DNA from: JAVVEZ01 sp032250895
Lineage (GTDB): Bacteria > Pseudomonadota > Gammaproteobacteria > Pseudomonadales > Pseudohongiellaceae
DNA: 31,121 nucleotides
Direction: 5' to 3'
NCBI GenBank assembly: GCA_032250895.1
Contig: JAVVEZ010000040.1
Span: 1-31,121 of the forward strand
Below the pieces are notes generated by a model, which saw only the letters and a program-made list of their open reading frames with translations, was not told the origin of the DNA and made no database searches. Made by a program: the position numbers and the translations under genes. This document shows, piece after piece, positions 1 through 7,699 of this stretch (position 1 is its first letter; each line of letters begins with the position of its first letter).

Positions 1-365
1 CCAACGTGGACGTTCAGAAGGCCAGTTCCCAGGGCACCGTAAGGCGCATCACCCAACAAACCCGCTCCGCCTTCATACAGTCCCGCACCAATGTCAACCT
101 GGTGCGCGCCAATGAGCGCTCCCTGATTTCGACGCAAGCTGCGCTGGAAGCCACTCAAACCGGCCTGGAGGTGGGCACCCGCAATATCGTCGACGTGGTC
201 AACGCTCAGAGAGACTACTCCAACGCGCAGCGGGACTACAGCAACAGCATTCTCGACTACGTGCAGAGTGTGGTCGAACTCAAGCGCCAGGCGGGCACGC
301 TGACGCCGAGCGATATTTACGACATCAACAGCTGGCTGGAGCCCTCGCAGCAAACTGCTCAGTAA
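1..365 (+). CDS. tolC: TolC-type outer membrane efflux protein, C-terminal part
   Basis: This is the 3' end of a gene whose start lies left of the window; the reading frame is open from base 3 and stops at 363-365. The visible ~120 residues hold the last coiled-coil repeat of the TolC family: a GTRNIVDVVNAQRD segment followed by a second AQRDY repeat, a long heptad-like helix, and a tail AGTLTPSDIYDINSWL that closely matches the end of E. coli TolC. TolC trimers form the outer-membrane channel and periplasmic tunnel of type I secretion and RND efflux systems. Here the gene points the same way as nudF; in E. coli, tolC is divergent from nudF. The tandem AQRDYSN/AQRDYSN is a local near-duplication. 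Assignment to the TolC family is secure; whether this is the general TolC or a dedicated paralogue cannot be told from the fragment. Confidence 0.9.
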   Translation, partial: NVDVQKASSQGTVRRITQQTRSAFIQSRTNVNLVRANERSLISTQAALEATQTGLEVGTRNIVDVVNAQRDYSNAQRDYSNSILDYVQSVVELKRQAGTLTPSDIYDINSWLEPSQQTAQ

Positions 366-405
366 GGGCTCCGACCTGATTGCGAATGTGTTACGTGGTC
401 TGATT

Positions 406-458
406 CGTCATCCCGTCGGAATCCAGATCGCGGCTCTAGGAGTCTGTCGGACTCCTGG
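406..458. repeat. REP-like palindromic remnant with strong hairpin
   Basis: The spacer between tolC and nudF holds CGTCATCCCGTCGGAATCC at 406-424. This is very close to a copy at 5320-5338 between parE and parC. Just after it lies a perfect 7-bp inverted repeat, AGGAGTC (438-444) and GACTCCT (450-456), around the loop TGTCG. It can be extended by two pairs, one of them G-U. There is no T-run after the stem, so it is not a classical intrinsic terminator, though it may still block 3' decay of tolC mRNA. The match to REP or dRS3-like consensus is from memory and the copies are degenerate. Confidence 0.4.
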
Positions 459-494
459 TCCTGGAACCCCTCCCGCCTTCCCCGCTACAAATTA

Positions 495-528
495 TTGCCG
501 CCAAAGCCCAGGCCCAACAGCCTATAAT
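495..528 (+). promoter_or_regulatory. Possible nudF promoter (-10 TATAAT)
   Basis: A perfect -10 hexamer TATAAT lies at 523-528, about 80 nt before the nudF start. The best upstream TTG element (TTGCCG, 495-500) is 22 nt away, too far for a standard sigma-70 spacer, so the -35 would have to be weak or activator-assisted. An inverted repeat AGCCCA (505-510) / TGGGCT (528-533) spans the -10 region and could be an operator. Only the -10 match is strong. Confidence 0.35.
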
Positions 529-606
529 GGGCTATCATTTGTTTTTTTACATGTGCAGCAGTCCTTCGGCTATTGCCGAGACATTGACCGGGCAGGAGGC
601 AGGGAC

Positions 607-1239
607 TTGAAATCTGATACAGGCCACGATTTCAGTATCAAAGACGTGGAAATTCTGGATAATGAGACCTGCTTCGACGGCTTTCTGTCCATCAGCAGAA
701 TTCGTCTGCGGCACCGGCTTTATGCCGGAGGCTGGAGCCAGGCATTCAGCCGTGAGCTGATGTGCAGACGACCGGGTGTCGGCGTTTTGTTGTATGATCC
801 GGTTCTGGACAAGGTGGTGCTGGTTCAACAATTCCGTGTCGGTTGTCTTGACGATGAGCAGAACGGTCCCTGGGCCATCGAACTGGTGGCCGGGATAGTG
901 GACGCTGATGAGTCTCCTGAAGACGTGGCAATCCGGGAAGCGCAGGAAGAGGCAAAGCTCGGTATCAGGACTTTGATCCCGGTCTGTCAGTATTACAACA
1001 GCCCCGGTGGCAGCAATGAAAAACTCTGGATTTTTTGCGCCGGGGTGGATGCCGACAAGGCCGGTGGCATCCATGGTCTTGCCGATGAGAACGAAGATAT
1101 TCAAACCCTGGTGATGAGCAGGACGGAAGCGGAGGCGGCCGTTGCCGCCGGCAGGATCAACAACGCCATGAGTATCATCGCCATTCAGTGGCTGGGCCTT
1201 AATCTCGAGCGGGTAAAAAGAATGCTGACCAGGGCGTGA
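607..1239 (+). CDS. nudF: ADP-ribose pyrophosphatase (Nudix hydrolase)
   Basis: NudF hydrolyses ADP-ribose to AMP and ribose 5-phosphate in the cytoplasm. The start chosen is TTG at 607, because a full AGGAGG (594-599) lies 7 nt upstream and the resulting 210 residues match the ~209 of E. coli NudF; the frame is open further upstream, but that stretch is unlike the family. The Nudix box is visible at residues 96-118: GIVDADE, seven residues, then REAQEEAKL. The catalytic RE..EE core is intact, but the usual Gly near the end of the box is Lys117. The GPWAIELVAG lead-in and the conserved YNSPGGSNEK segment are also typical. It is the first gene of the nudF-yqiB-cpdA-yqiA-parE series, the same order as in E. 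coli. Identity is secure; the start is well supported by the ribosome binding site. Confidence 0.93.
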   Translation: MKSDTGHDFSIKDVEILDNETCFDGFLSISRIRLRHRLYAGGWSQAFSRELMCRRPGVGVLLYDPVLDKVVLVQQFRVGCLDDEQNGPWAIELVAGIVDADESPEDVAIREAQEEAKLGIRTLIPVCQYYNSPGGSNEKLWIFCAGVDADKAGGIHGLADENEDIQTLVMSRTEAEAAVAAGRINNAMSIIAIQWLGLNLERVKRMLTRA

Positions 1240-1301
1240 TGTTGCACCCCGTCATTGTTTGAAGGCGTGGGTTCATCCTGTGGTGAATAGTTGAAAAATT
1301 A

Positions 1302-1769
1302 ATGAAGAAGAAAATTTACAGTATTGATTTGAGTGCGCAGATGGCTATCTGTGACGCCAACTATATCCGCATTCTGAAACTCTTGCCCGGGTTTTGGCCC
1401 GGCAGCAAAAGGTCTTTGGCGTTTCCGGTGCATGGCCTCGTGGAACCCGGCATTACCCGGATTGAAGTCATAGAGAAATTTACCTATACCAGTACGGTAC
1501 GGATCAGCCAGAGTACGCAGGACAAAGATTATTATGAGCCGCCGGTGATGCTTGTCAGAATGTATCATGACGCCAGTACGGCGGAGGTGATCACCTACCA
1601 GAATCACAAATATTTCAAATCGGTTTATCCCATACCCAATGCCCGGATGTACCATGCGGATGAAAAACAGCAACTTAATCATTTTCTCGCAGAATGGTTG
1701 AGTCTCTGTATTGAGAAGGGGCTTTGTGCCGGCAATCCGGTTGGGGAACATTATTTTGTCAGTGCCTGA
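1302..1769 (+). CDS. yqiB: DUF1249 family protein YqiB
   Basis: The 155-residue product matches the YqiB/DUF1249 family, which has no established function. Family marks seen: an N-terminal segment with CDANYIRILKLLPGF, a central VTLV-like strand (TSTVRISQST), PPVMLVRMYHDASTAEV, and the closing DEKQQLNHFLAEWLSLCI. No catalytic motif, signal peptide or membrane segment is apparent, so it is probably a soluble cytoplasmic protein. ATG 1302 is used; the sequence before it has no clear Shine-Dalgarno. It lies 62 nt after nudF and 55 nt before cpdA, the same position as in enterobacteria. That conserved linkage to nudF and cpdA is the only functional hint. Confidence 0.88.
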   Translation: MKKKIYSIDLSAQMAICDANYIRILKLLPGFWPGSKRSLAFPVHGLVEPGITRIEVIEKFTYTSTVRISQSTQDKDYYEPPVMLVRMYHDASTAEVITYQNHKYFKSVYPIPNARMYHADEKQQLNHFLAEWLSLCIEKGLCAGNPVGEHYFVSA

Positions 1770-1824
1770 GGCTCATGCCATCGGCAAGGGTGATTCGAAA
1801 AGCGGGTAAGCGGAAAAGCCGACA

Positions 1825-2688
1825 GTGGTAAAAGACAAGAGCCATAGACGTACAACAGGTCAAAATATCCGGCCCGGTGTTGACGGTGGCCCCATCAGGC
1901 TGATTCAGGTAAGCGATACCCATTTGTTTGCCAGTCCTGAAGGGCTGATGGTGGGTATGAAATCGGATGAGGGGTTTCAGGCAGTCATTGAGTCGATCCG
2001 GCAACAGCAAAAGCACATTGATATTGTCGTTTGTACCGGAGACATCTCTCAGGATGCGAGTGTTTCAAGTTATCTCAGGTTTGATCAGACAATTTCCTCG
2101 CTGGGTGCGCCGCATTTGTGGATACCCGGAAACCATGATGCTCTGGATAACATCAGGCAGGCGATCGGCACGGATTCCTGCGGTCTCGATAAAAGGCAGC
2201 GGCTGGCAAACTGGGAGTTGCTGATGCTGGATACCTGCGTGGAAGGAATGATTCATGGTCACCTGAGTGAAGCTGAGCTGATGTTTCTCGACAGACATCT
2301 TGAACAACAGACACAGCGTGCCGACATTCCGCCGGTAGTGATTTGTCTGCATCACAATCCGCTGCCGGTCAAGGCACGCTGGTTACAGAAACATGCCTTG
2401 CAGAACAGTGAGGAATTTCTGGCAATTCTGGATAAATACACGCATGTGAAATGCGTCCTGTGGGGGCACATACATCAGGAGTTTGACGAAGTCAGGAAGG
2501 GAGTGAGAATGCTGGCATCACCGTCAACCTGTGTCCAGTTTCATCCGGAAAACAATCTTTTCGCGCTGGATGATCAAAATCCGGGCTATCGCTGGCTGGA
2601 CTTGTTCCCCGACGGCCATCTGCAAACCGGCGTAGTCCGGGTGAGCGACAGGACCTTTGATATTGATTTTTCCAGTGTTGGCTATTAA
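1825..2688 (+). CDS. cpdA: 3',5'-cyclic AMP phosphodiesterase
   Basis: CpdA (Icc) hydrolyses cAMP to AMP and thereby tunes Crp-type regulation. The 287-residue protein shows the complete binuclear metallophosphoesterase set: DTH (31-33), TGD (71-73), GNHD (102-105), LHHNP (175-179) and GHIH (214-217). The start used is GTG 1825, which leaves about 23 residues before the first core strand (IRLIQVSDTH). E. coli CpdA has a somewhat shorter lead, so a later start cannot be excluded, but there is no in-frame ATG before the core. The ribosome binding site is weak. Its neighbours yqiB upstream and yqiA downstream are as in E. coli. A degenerate class III cyclase-like protein is encoded further along this window (16851-18302), but nothing shows that the two are linked. 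Confidence 0.93.
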   Translation: MVKDKSHRRTTGQNIRPGVDGGPIRLIQVSDTHLFASPEGLMVGMKSDEGFQAVIESIRQQQKHIDIVVCTGDISQDASVSSYLRFDQTISSLGAPHLWIPGNHDALDNIRQAIGTDSCGLDKRQRLANWELLMLDTCVEGMIHGHLSEAELMFLDRHLEQQTQRADIPPVVICLHHNPLPVKARWLQKHALQNSEEFLAILDKYTHVKCVLWGHIHQEFDEVRKGVRMLASPSTCVQFHPENNLFALDDQNPGYRWLDLFPDGHLQTGVVRVSDRTFDIDFSSVGY

Positions 2689-2693
2689 CCTTG

Positions 2694-2722
2694 CCGGGCC
2701 TGTGCGTGCAGAGACGGCCCGG
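2694..2722 (+). repeat. Inverted repeat between cpdA and yqiA
   Basis: CCGGGCC (2694-2700) and GGCCCGG (2716-2722) form a perfect 7-bp GC-only stem with a 15-nt loop, starting 6 nt after the cpdA stop codon. No T-run follows. It could be a weak or partial terminator, or an mRNA-stabilising hairpin within the operon. Confidence 0.4.
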
Positions 2723-2757
2723 TCCTGCAGCGATGTTCCCAGGTTTGCTTGCCTGAC

Positions 2758-3351
2758 ATGACAAAACCCAAGATCGGCATCATTTATATCCATGGCTTCA
2801 ACAGCTCGCCAGCTTCCGAAAAAGCGCAGGCGCTCGTGCGCTATTGCCGGGAACGGGGTCTTGCTGACCGTGTCATGGCACCACAAGTGGCAAGCATGCC
2901 TGCGCTTGCGCTGAAACAGCTGGAAACGCTCATTCAGCGCGCCATTCATCCGGTTGGCCTGCTGATAGGGAGTTCGCTCGGTGGTTACTATGCAAGCTAC
3001 CTTTCAGAGAAATATGACATCAAGACCGTGTTGCTGAACCCGGCCGTAGCACCTCATAAAAGTCCTGTTAAACGCTTTCTTGGCAGGCAAACCAATCCCT
3101 ATACCGGTGAGACTTACGACGTGACACCTGAATACATGAACGTTCTTGCAGGCCTGGAAATCGACCAAATCAAAAAACCGGAAAATTTCTTGCTCATGGT
3201 ACAAACCGGCGATGAGATTCTTGATTATCGGCAGGCTGTCAGTAAATATGCGGGCGCACGTCAGATCATCCAGCAGGGTGGAGATCACAGTTTTGAGGGC
3301 TTTGAAGACATGTTGCCGACGATAGCCAGGTTTGCGGGTTTGCTTTCCTGA
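2758..3351 (+). CDS. yqiA: YqiA family esterase
   Basis: YqiA is a small alpha/beta hydrolase with esterase activity reported for the E. coli protein; its physiological substrate is not known. The product (197 residues from ATG 2758; E. coli 193) has the oxyanion-hole segment YIHGFNSSPAS near residue 10, the nucleophile elbow GSSLG (71-75), NPYTGETY in the middle, a TGDEILDYRQAV segment that should supply the catalytic Asp, and GGDHSF with the catalytic His. A TTG at 2749 has an AGG 5 nt upstream and would add three residues, so the exact start is uncertain. It lies between cpdA and parE, as in E. coli and Pseudomonas. Confidence 0.9.
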   Translation: MTKPKIGIIYIHGFNSSPASEKAQALVRYCRERGLADRVMAPQVASMPALALKQLETLIQRAIHPVGLLIGSSLGGYYASYLSEKYDIKTVLLNPAVAPHKSPVKRFLGRQTNPYTGETYDVTPEYMNVLAGLEIDQIKKPENFLLMVQTGDEILDYRQAVSKYAGARQIIQQGGDHSFEGFEDMLPTIARFAGLLS

Positions 3352-3414
3352 TGCCATTGCGAAGCCTGAGGTGCCCTTGCATCGGTTCACCAGCCGTTTA
3401 TAGAAATTTTTGAT

Positions 3415-5313
3415 ATGAGCAGAGAATACAACGCAGATTCAATCGAAGTCCTGACGGGTCTGGATCCGGTCAGGCGCCGCCCTGGCATGTATACCGACAC
3501 CAGCCGACCCAATCATCTGGTGCAGGAGGTTCTGGACAACAGTGTCGATGAGGCCCTGGCGGGTCATGCCAGAAGCATCACGGTGACGCTGAACAAGGAT
3601 GGCAGCGTGGAGGTCAGTGATGATGGCAGGGGGATGCCGGTGGATATCCATCCGGAAGAGCAGGTTTCAGGTGTCGAACTGATTCTGACCCGTCTCCATG
3701 CAGGCGGTAAATTTTCCAACGAAAACTACCAGTTCTCCGGTGGCTTGCACGGGGTGGGTGTGTCCGTGGTCAATGCCCTGTCCAGTTACCTGGAAGTCAT
3801 TGTTCGCCGCGACGGCAATGTCTATAAAATGACCTTCAGTAATGGTGAAAAAACTTCGGAGCTGGAACTTATCGACACGGTAGGCAAGCGCAATACCGGT
3901 ACCACGGTAAAATTTCTTCCGGATGCAAAATATTTCGATTCGCCAAATATTTCGATAAACAGGCTGGTACATGTACTGCGGGCCAAGGCGGTGTTGTGCC
4001 CGGGCTTACAGATGGTTTTTGTTGATAATACGGTCAGCGCCGATAAATCCCAGAGTAATGAATGGTATTTTGAGGATGGCCTGGCCGATTATCTCATGCA
4101 GTCCACAGTCGGATATGAAAAAATTCCAGCGACCCCCTTTGTCGGCAGTATGAAAGGAAATGAGGAAGCCGTCGACTGGGCTGTGCAATGGTTGCCGGAT
4201 GGAGGAGAGATAATTGCCGAGAGTTATGTGAATCTCATTCCAACCATGCAGGGAGGAACCCATGTCAATGGTTTTAGAACAGGCCTTCTTGAAGCGGTAA
4301 GGGAATTTTGTGAATTCAGAAATTTGCTGCCCAGAGGCATTAAACTCAGCTCTGAGGACATTTGGGAGAGATGCTGCTTCGTGCTGTCGGCAAAGATGAT
4401 GGACCCGCAGTTTTCCGGTCAGACCAAGGAAAAACTTTCCTCGCGCCAGAGCGCCGTGTTTATTTCAGGCGTGATCAAGGATGCCTTCGGCCTGTGGTTG
4501 AATCAACACACTGCCGAGGCAGAGATGATCGCGGAACTGTGTATTGAGAATGCACAGAAGAGACTGAAGGCAAGCAGGAAAGTGGACCGCAAAAAAATTA
4601 CCAGTGGTCCGGCCTTGCCGGGCAAGCTGGCAGACTGTTCGACCCAGGATGTTTATGCCGGAGAACTTTTCCTGGTGGAAGGGGACTCCGCCGGGGGTTC
4701 CGCCAAACAGGCAAGGGATCGGGAAACCCAGGCCATCATGCCACTGCGTGGAAAGATACTGAATACCTGGGAAGTGGATTCCAATGAAATTCTGGCTTCC
4801 CAGGAGGTGCACGATATTACGGTGGCCGTAGGGGTTGATCCGGGTTCGCTTGATTTGAGCGGTTTGCGTTATGGAAAAATTTGTATTCTTGCCGACGCGG
4901 ATTCGGACGGCCTGCACATTGCGACCTTGCTCAGCGCGCTTTTTGTCAGGCATTTCCGTGCCTTGGTGGAAGCGGGACATATTTATGTTGCGATGCCTCC
5001 ACTGTACCGTATCGATATTGGAAAAGAAGTGTTTTATGCCCTCGATGAAGATGAAAAGAACGGAATTCTGGATCGCCTGGTGGCAGAAAACAAAAAAGGA
5101 AAGCCGAATGTTCAGCGCTTCAAGGGGCTGGGTGAAATGAACCCCCTGCAACTGCGGGAGACGACCATGAACAAGGATACCCGTCGTCTGGTGCAGTTGA
5201 CTGTCAACAAGTATGATGAGACCAGTGAATTGCTGGATATGCTGCTGGCGAAAAAGCGTTCGCCCGACAGAAAGGAATGGCTTGAAGAATTTGGCAATCT
5301 GGGGAACCTGTGA
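3415..5313 (+). CDS. parE: DNA topoisomerase IV subunit B
   Basis: ParE is the ATPase subunit of topoisomerase IV, which decatenates daughter chromosomes. The 632-residue length equals the family norm. GHKL ATP-binding motifs are present: E38/N42 in QEVLDNSVDEA, DDGRGMP (69-75) and GGLHGVG (109-115). The transducer segment GGTHVNGFRTG follows. The TOPRIM domain has EGDSAGG (422-428) and DADSDG (494-499), the latter as in E. coli ParE. The C-terminal QRFKGLGEMNP and the TMNKDTRRL segment are also standard. The DADSDG form and the absence of a long GyrB insert separate it from GyrB. ATG 3415 gives the expected MSREYNADSIEVL start. parC follows 79 nt downstream. Confidence 0.97.
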   Translation: MSREYNADSIEVLTGLDPVRRRPGMYTDTSRPNHLVQEVLDNSVDEALAGHARSITVTLNKDGSVEVSDDGRGMPVDIHPEEQVSGVELILTRLHAGGKFSNENYQFSGGLHGVGVSVVNALSSYLEVIVRRDGNVYKMTFSNGEKTSELELIDTVGKRNTGTTVKFLPDAKYFDSPNISINRLVHVLRAKAVLCPGLQMVFVDNTVSADKSQSNEWYFEDGLADYLMQSTVGYEKIPATPFVGSMKGNEEAVDWAVQWLPDGGEIIAESYVNLIPTMQGGTHVNGFRTGLLEAVREFCEFRNLLPRGIKLSSEDIWERCCFVLSAKMMDPQFSGQTKEKLSSRQSAVFISGVIKDAFGLWLNQHTAEAEMIAELCIENAQKRLKASRKVDRKKITSGPALPGKLADCSTQDVYAGELFLVEGDSAGGSAKQARDRETQAIMPLRGKILNTWEVDSNEILASQEVHDITVAVGVDPGSLDLSGLRYGKICILADADSDGLHIATLLSALFVRHFRALVEAGHIYVAMPPLYRIDIGKEVFYALDEDEKNGILDRLVAENKKGKPNVQRFKGLGEMNPLQLRETTMNKDTRRLVQLTVNKYDETSELLDMLLAKKRSPDRKEWLEEFGNLGNL

Positions 5314-5319
5314 ATAATC

Positions 5320-5369
5320 CGTCATCCCGGCGGAAGCACCACATCGTCCCCGCGCAGGCAGGGATACAG
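5320..5369. repeat. REP-like repeat remnants between parE and parC
   Basis: Two tandem half-similar units lie here: CGTCATCCCGGCGGAAGC (5320-5337) and CGTCCCCGCGCAGGCAGGGA (5345-5364). The first shares almost all positions with 406-424 in the tolC-nudF spacer. The second has a TCCC...GGGA palindrome around CGCGCAGGCA, resembling the widespread CGTCATTCCCGCG...CGGGAAT type of dispersed repeat. Copies are degenerate, so this is a tentative call. Confidence 0.45.
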
Positions 5370-5392
5370 AAACAACAAGGCAAGAGGCGGTT

Positions 5393-7654
5393 ATGACAGA
5401 CAGCGTTACATTGAATGAAGATGGAATGGAACAGATTGCACTGAGCAAATTTGTTGAACAATCCTATCTTAATTATTCCATGTACGTGATCAACGACCGG
5501 GCACTGCCGCATATTGGCGATGGCCTCAAACCGGTGCAGCGCCGGATCATCTATGCCATGTCGGAGCTGGGTCTTAAATCGACGGCCAAGTTCAAAAAAT
5601 CGGCACGTACGATCGGTGATGTGATCGGCAAGTTCCATCCCCATGGTGACTCAGCCTGCTATGAAGCCATGGTGCTGATGGCCCAGTCTTTTTCCTATCG
5701 GTACCCTCTCGTGGACGGCCAGGGCAACTGGGGGTCGCCGGATGACCCCAAGTCCTTTGCAGCCATGCGTTACACGGAATCGAGATTGCAGCACTATGCC
5801 GAGGTTTTGCTCTCGGAGCTCGGGCAGAGCACGGTTGACTGGAAACTGAATTTCGATGGTGAATTGAGTGAGCCTGAAATTCTGCCTGCCCGACTGCCAA
5901 ATGTGTTGTTGAACGGTGGTAGCGGTATTGCCGTCGGGATGGCTACCGACATTCCTCCCCACAATCTCAGGGAGGTGGCGGCCGCCTGTGTTCACCTGCT
6001 GGAAAACCCGGATGCCGATATTGATGCGATCTGTGATTTCATTCAGGGGCCGGACTACCCTACTGCCGCCGAAATCATCACCCCTCGCCGGGAAATCGCC
6101 GAGATGTATAAAACGGGCCGGGGCGCGATCCGGTGCCGGGCTGTTTATGGCCGGGAGAATGACGATGTCGTCATTACGGCATTGCCCTATCAGGTTTCCG
6201 GTGCACGGGTGCTGGAGCAGATTGCCGCGCAGATGCAGAAGAAAAAATTACCGATGCTCGTCGATTTGCGGGATGAATCGGATCATGAAAATCCCACCCG
6301 TATCGTACTGGTACTGCGCTCCAACCGGGTTGATGTTGAAGCCGTCATGGCCCATCTGTTTTCAACCACCGAGCTGGAAAGAAGTTATCGCGTCAATTTC
6401 AACATGATCGGAATCAATGGCCGGCCCAAGGTCAAGCCATTGCTCGACCTGTTGAAGGAATGGCTGCAATTCAGAACGGTGACGGTAAGGCGCCGTCTGC
6501 AGCACCGGCTGGATAAAATATTGGCGCGCCTGGATATTCTGGATGCCTTGTTGGTGGCTTATCTGAATATTGACGAAGTGATTAAAATCATTCGTTTTGA
6601 GGAAAAGCCGAAAGATGTACTGATGGCCCGTTTTTCCTTGTCGGATCGTCAGGCAGAAGCGATTCTTGAGTTGAAACTGCGCAACCTTGCCCGACTCGAG
6701 GAGATCAGGATCAGGGCTGAGCAGGAAGAGCTGGCCCAGGAAAGAGAACAACTGGAGAAAACCCTGGCTTCGGCATTGCGCCTCAAAAACCTGATCAAGA
6801 CGGAAATCAAGGCAGACGCCGAAACGTATGGTGATGACAGGCGCTCCGAACTCGTGGTCAGGGCCGAAGCCCAGGCTTTCAGCGAGACAGAGTTGTTGCC
6901 CACCGAGGCCCTTACCGTGGTTCTGTCCCAGGCGGGATGGGTGCGGGCAGCCAAGGGCCATGATGTGGATCCGGCCGGGCTTTCCTATAAGTCCGGGGAT
7001 GGGCTCAAGTTTTTTGACAAGGGCAAAAGCAACCAGAATGCCATTTTTCTGGATTCCACTGGGCGCGCCTATTCCCTGCCTGCGCATGTTCTGCCTTCTG
7101 CCCGCGGACAGGGTGAACCCCTGACCGGCAGAATAAGCCCGCCTTCGGGTGCCACTTTTGAAGGGCTGATGATCGGGGATGCGTCCGAATACTGCCTGCT
7201 TGCCTCCGATGCCGGTTATGGCTTTGTCACCAGGCTGGAAAACCTGATTGGAAAGAACAAGGCGGGCAAGGCCGTGCTGAATCTGCCGAAGGGCGCCCGG
7301 GTCCTGGCCCCGGTCCGCATCAGGGATCTTGCGACGGCGGAGGTCGTCGGTATCAGCAATGAGGGCAGAATGCTGGTGTTCAATCTGAGTGAGCTGCCCG
7401 AGTTGGCACGCGGCAAGGGCAACAAGATCATCAATATACCCAGCGCCCGGGTGGCGGACAGAATCGAATATGTGGTTGCGATCGAGGTGCTGGGACCTGA
7501 AGATACCCTTACCATCCATTCCGGGAAGCGTTTCATCAATCTTAAAATGACCGATCTGGAATATTACCGGGGAGAGCGGGGAAGACGGGGCAACAAGTTG
7601 CCTCGCGGCTTTCAAAAGGTTGATAATGTTCAAATCAACGTAGCAAGTAAATAA
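5393..7654 (+). CDS. parC: DNA topoisomerase IV subunit A
   Basis: ParC is the DNA breakage-reunion subunit of topoisomerase IV. The catalytic tyrosine is Y127 in AAMRYTESRL. The quinolone-determining segment HPHGDSACYEAM carries Ser87 and Glu91, the susceptible-type residues equivalent to E. coli S80 and E84. DESDHENPTRIVLV, the coiled-coil tower (EEIRIRAEQEELAQEREQLE) and the C-terminal beta-pinwheel repeats (SARGQGEPLTG, KGNKIINIPSARV, GERGRRGNKLPRGFQKVD) follow E. coli ParC throughout. ATG 5393 has GAGG 5 nt upstream and gives 753 residues; an internal ATG at 5426 (MEQIALSKF) would be closer to the E. coli N-terminus length but lacks that signal. The tail is shorter than in E. coli. Confidence 0.97.
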   Translation: MTDSVTLNEDGMEQIALSKFVEQSYLNYSMYVINDRALPHIGDGLKPVQRRIIYAMSELGLKSTAKFKKSARTIGDVIGKFHPHGDSACYEAMVLMAQSFSYRYPLVDGQGNWGSPDDPKSFAAMRYTESRLQHYAEVLLSELGQSTVDWKLNFDGELSEPEILPARLPNVLLNGGSGIAVGMATDIPPHNLREVAAACVHLLENPDADIDAICDFIQGPDYPTAAEIITPRREIAEMYKTGRGAIRCRAVYGRENDDVVITALPYQVSGARVLEQIAAQMQKKKLPMLVDLRDESDHENPTRIVLVLRSNRVDVEAVMAHLFSTTELERSYRVNFNMIGINGRPKVKPLLDLLKEWLQFRTVTVRRRLQHRLDKILARLDILDALLVAYLNIDEVIKIIRFEEKPKDVLMARFSLSDRQAEAILELKLRNLARLEEIRIRAEQEELAQEREQLEKTLASALRLKNLIKTEIKADAETYGDDRRSELVVRAEAQAFSETELLPTEALTVVLSQAGWVRAAKGHDVDPAGLSYKSGDGLKFFDKGKSNQNAIFLDSTGRAYSLPAHVLPSARGQGEPLTGRISPPSGATFEGLMIGDASEYCLLASDAGYGFVTRLENLIGKNKAGKAVLNLPKGARVLAPVRIRDLATAEVVGISNEGRMLVFNLSELPELARGKGNKIINIPSARVADRIEYVVAIEVLGPEDTLTIHSGKRFINLKMTDLEYYRGERGRRGNKLPRGFQKVDNVQINVASK

Positions 7655-7699
7655 CCGGGGCTCAATTCCATCGTAAGCGTAGGCATCAGTAGTCAGGGA

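Noticed and set aside
388..606. Upstream extension of nudF
   Set aside because: The AGGAGG 7 nt before TTG 607 and the family length support the later start; the extension crosses a repeat and a -10 element.
4465..5448. 327-codon minus-strand frame opposite the 3' half of parE
   Set aside because: Antisense shadow spanning the parE-parC junction; no recognisable protein features.
6362..7633. 423-codon minus-strand frame opposite parC
   Set aside because: Antisense shadow of parC with no domain signature or ribosome binding site.
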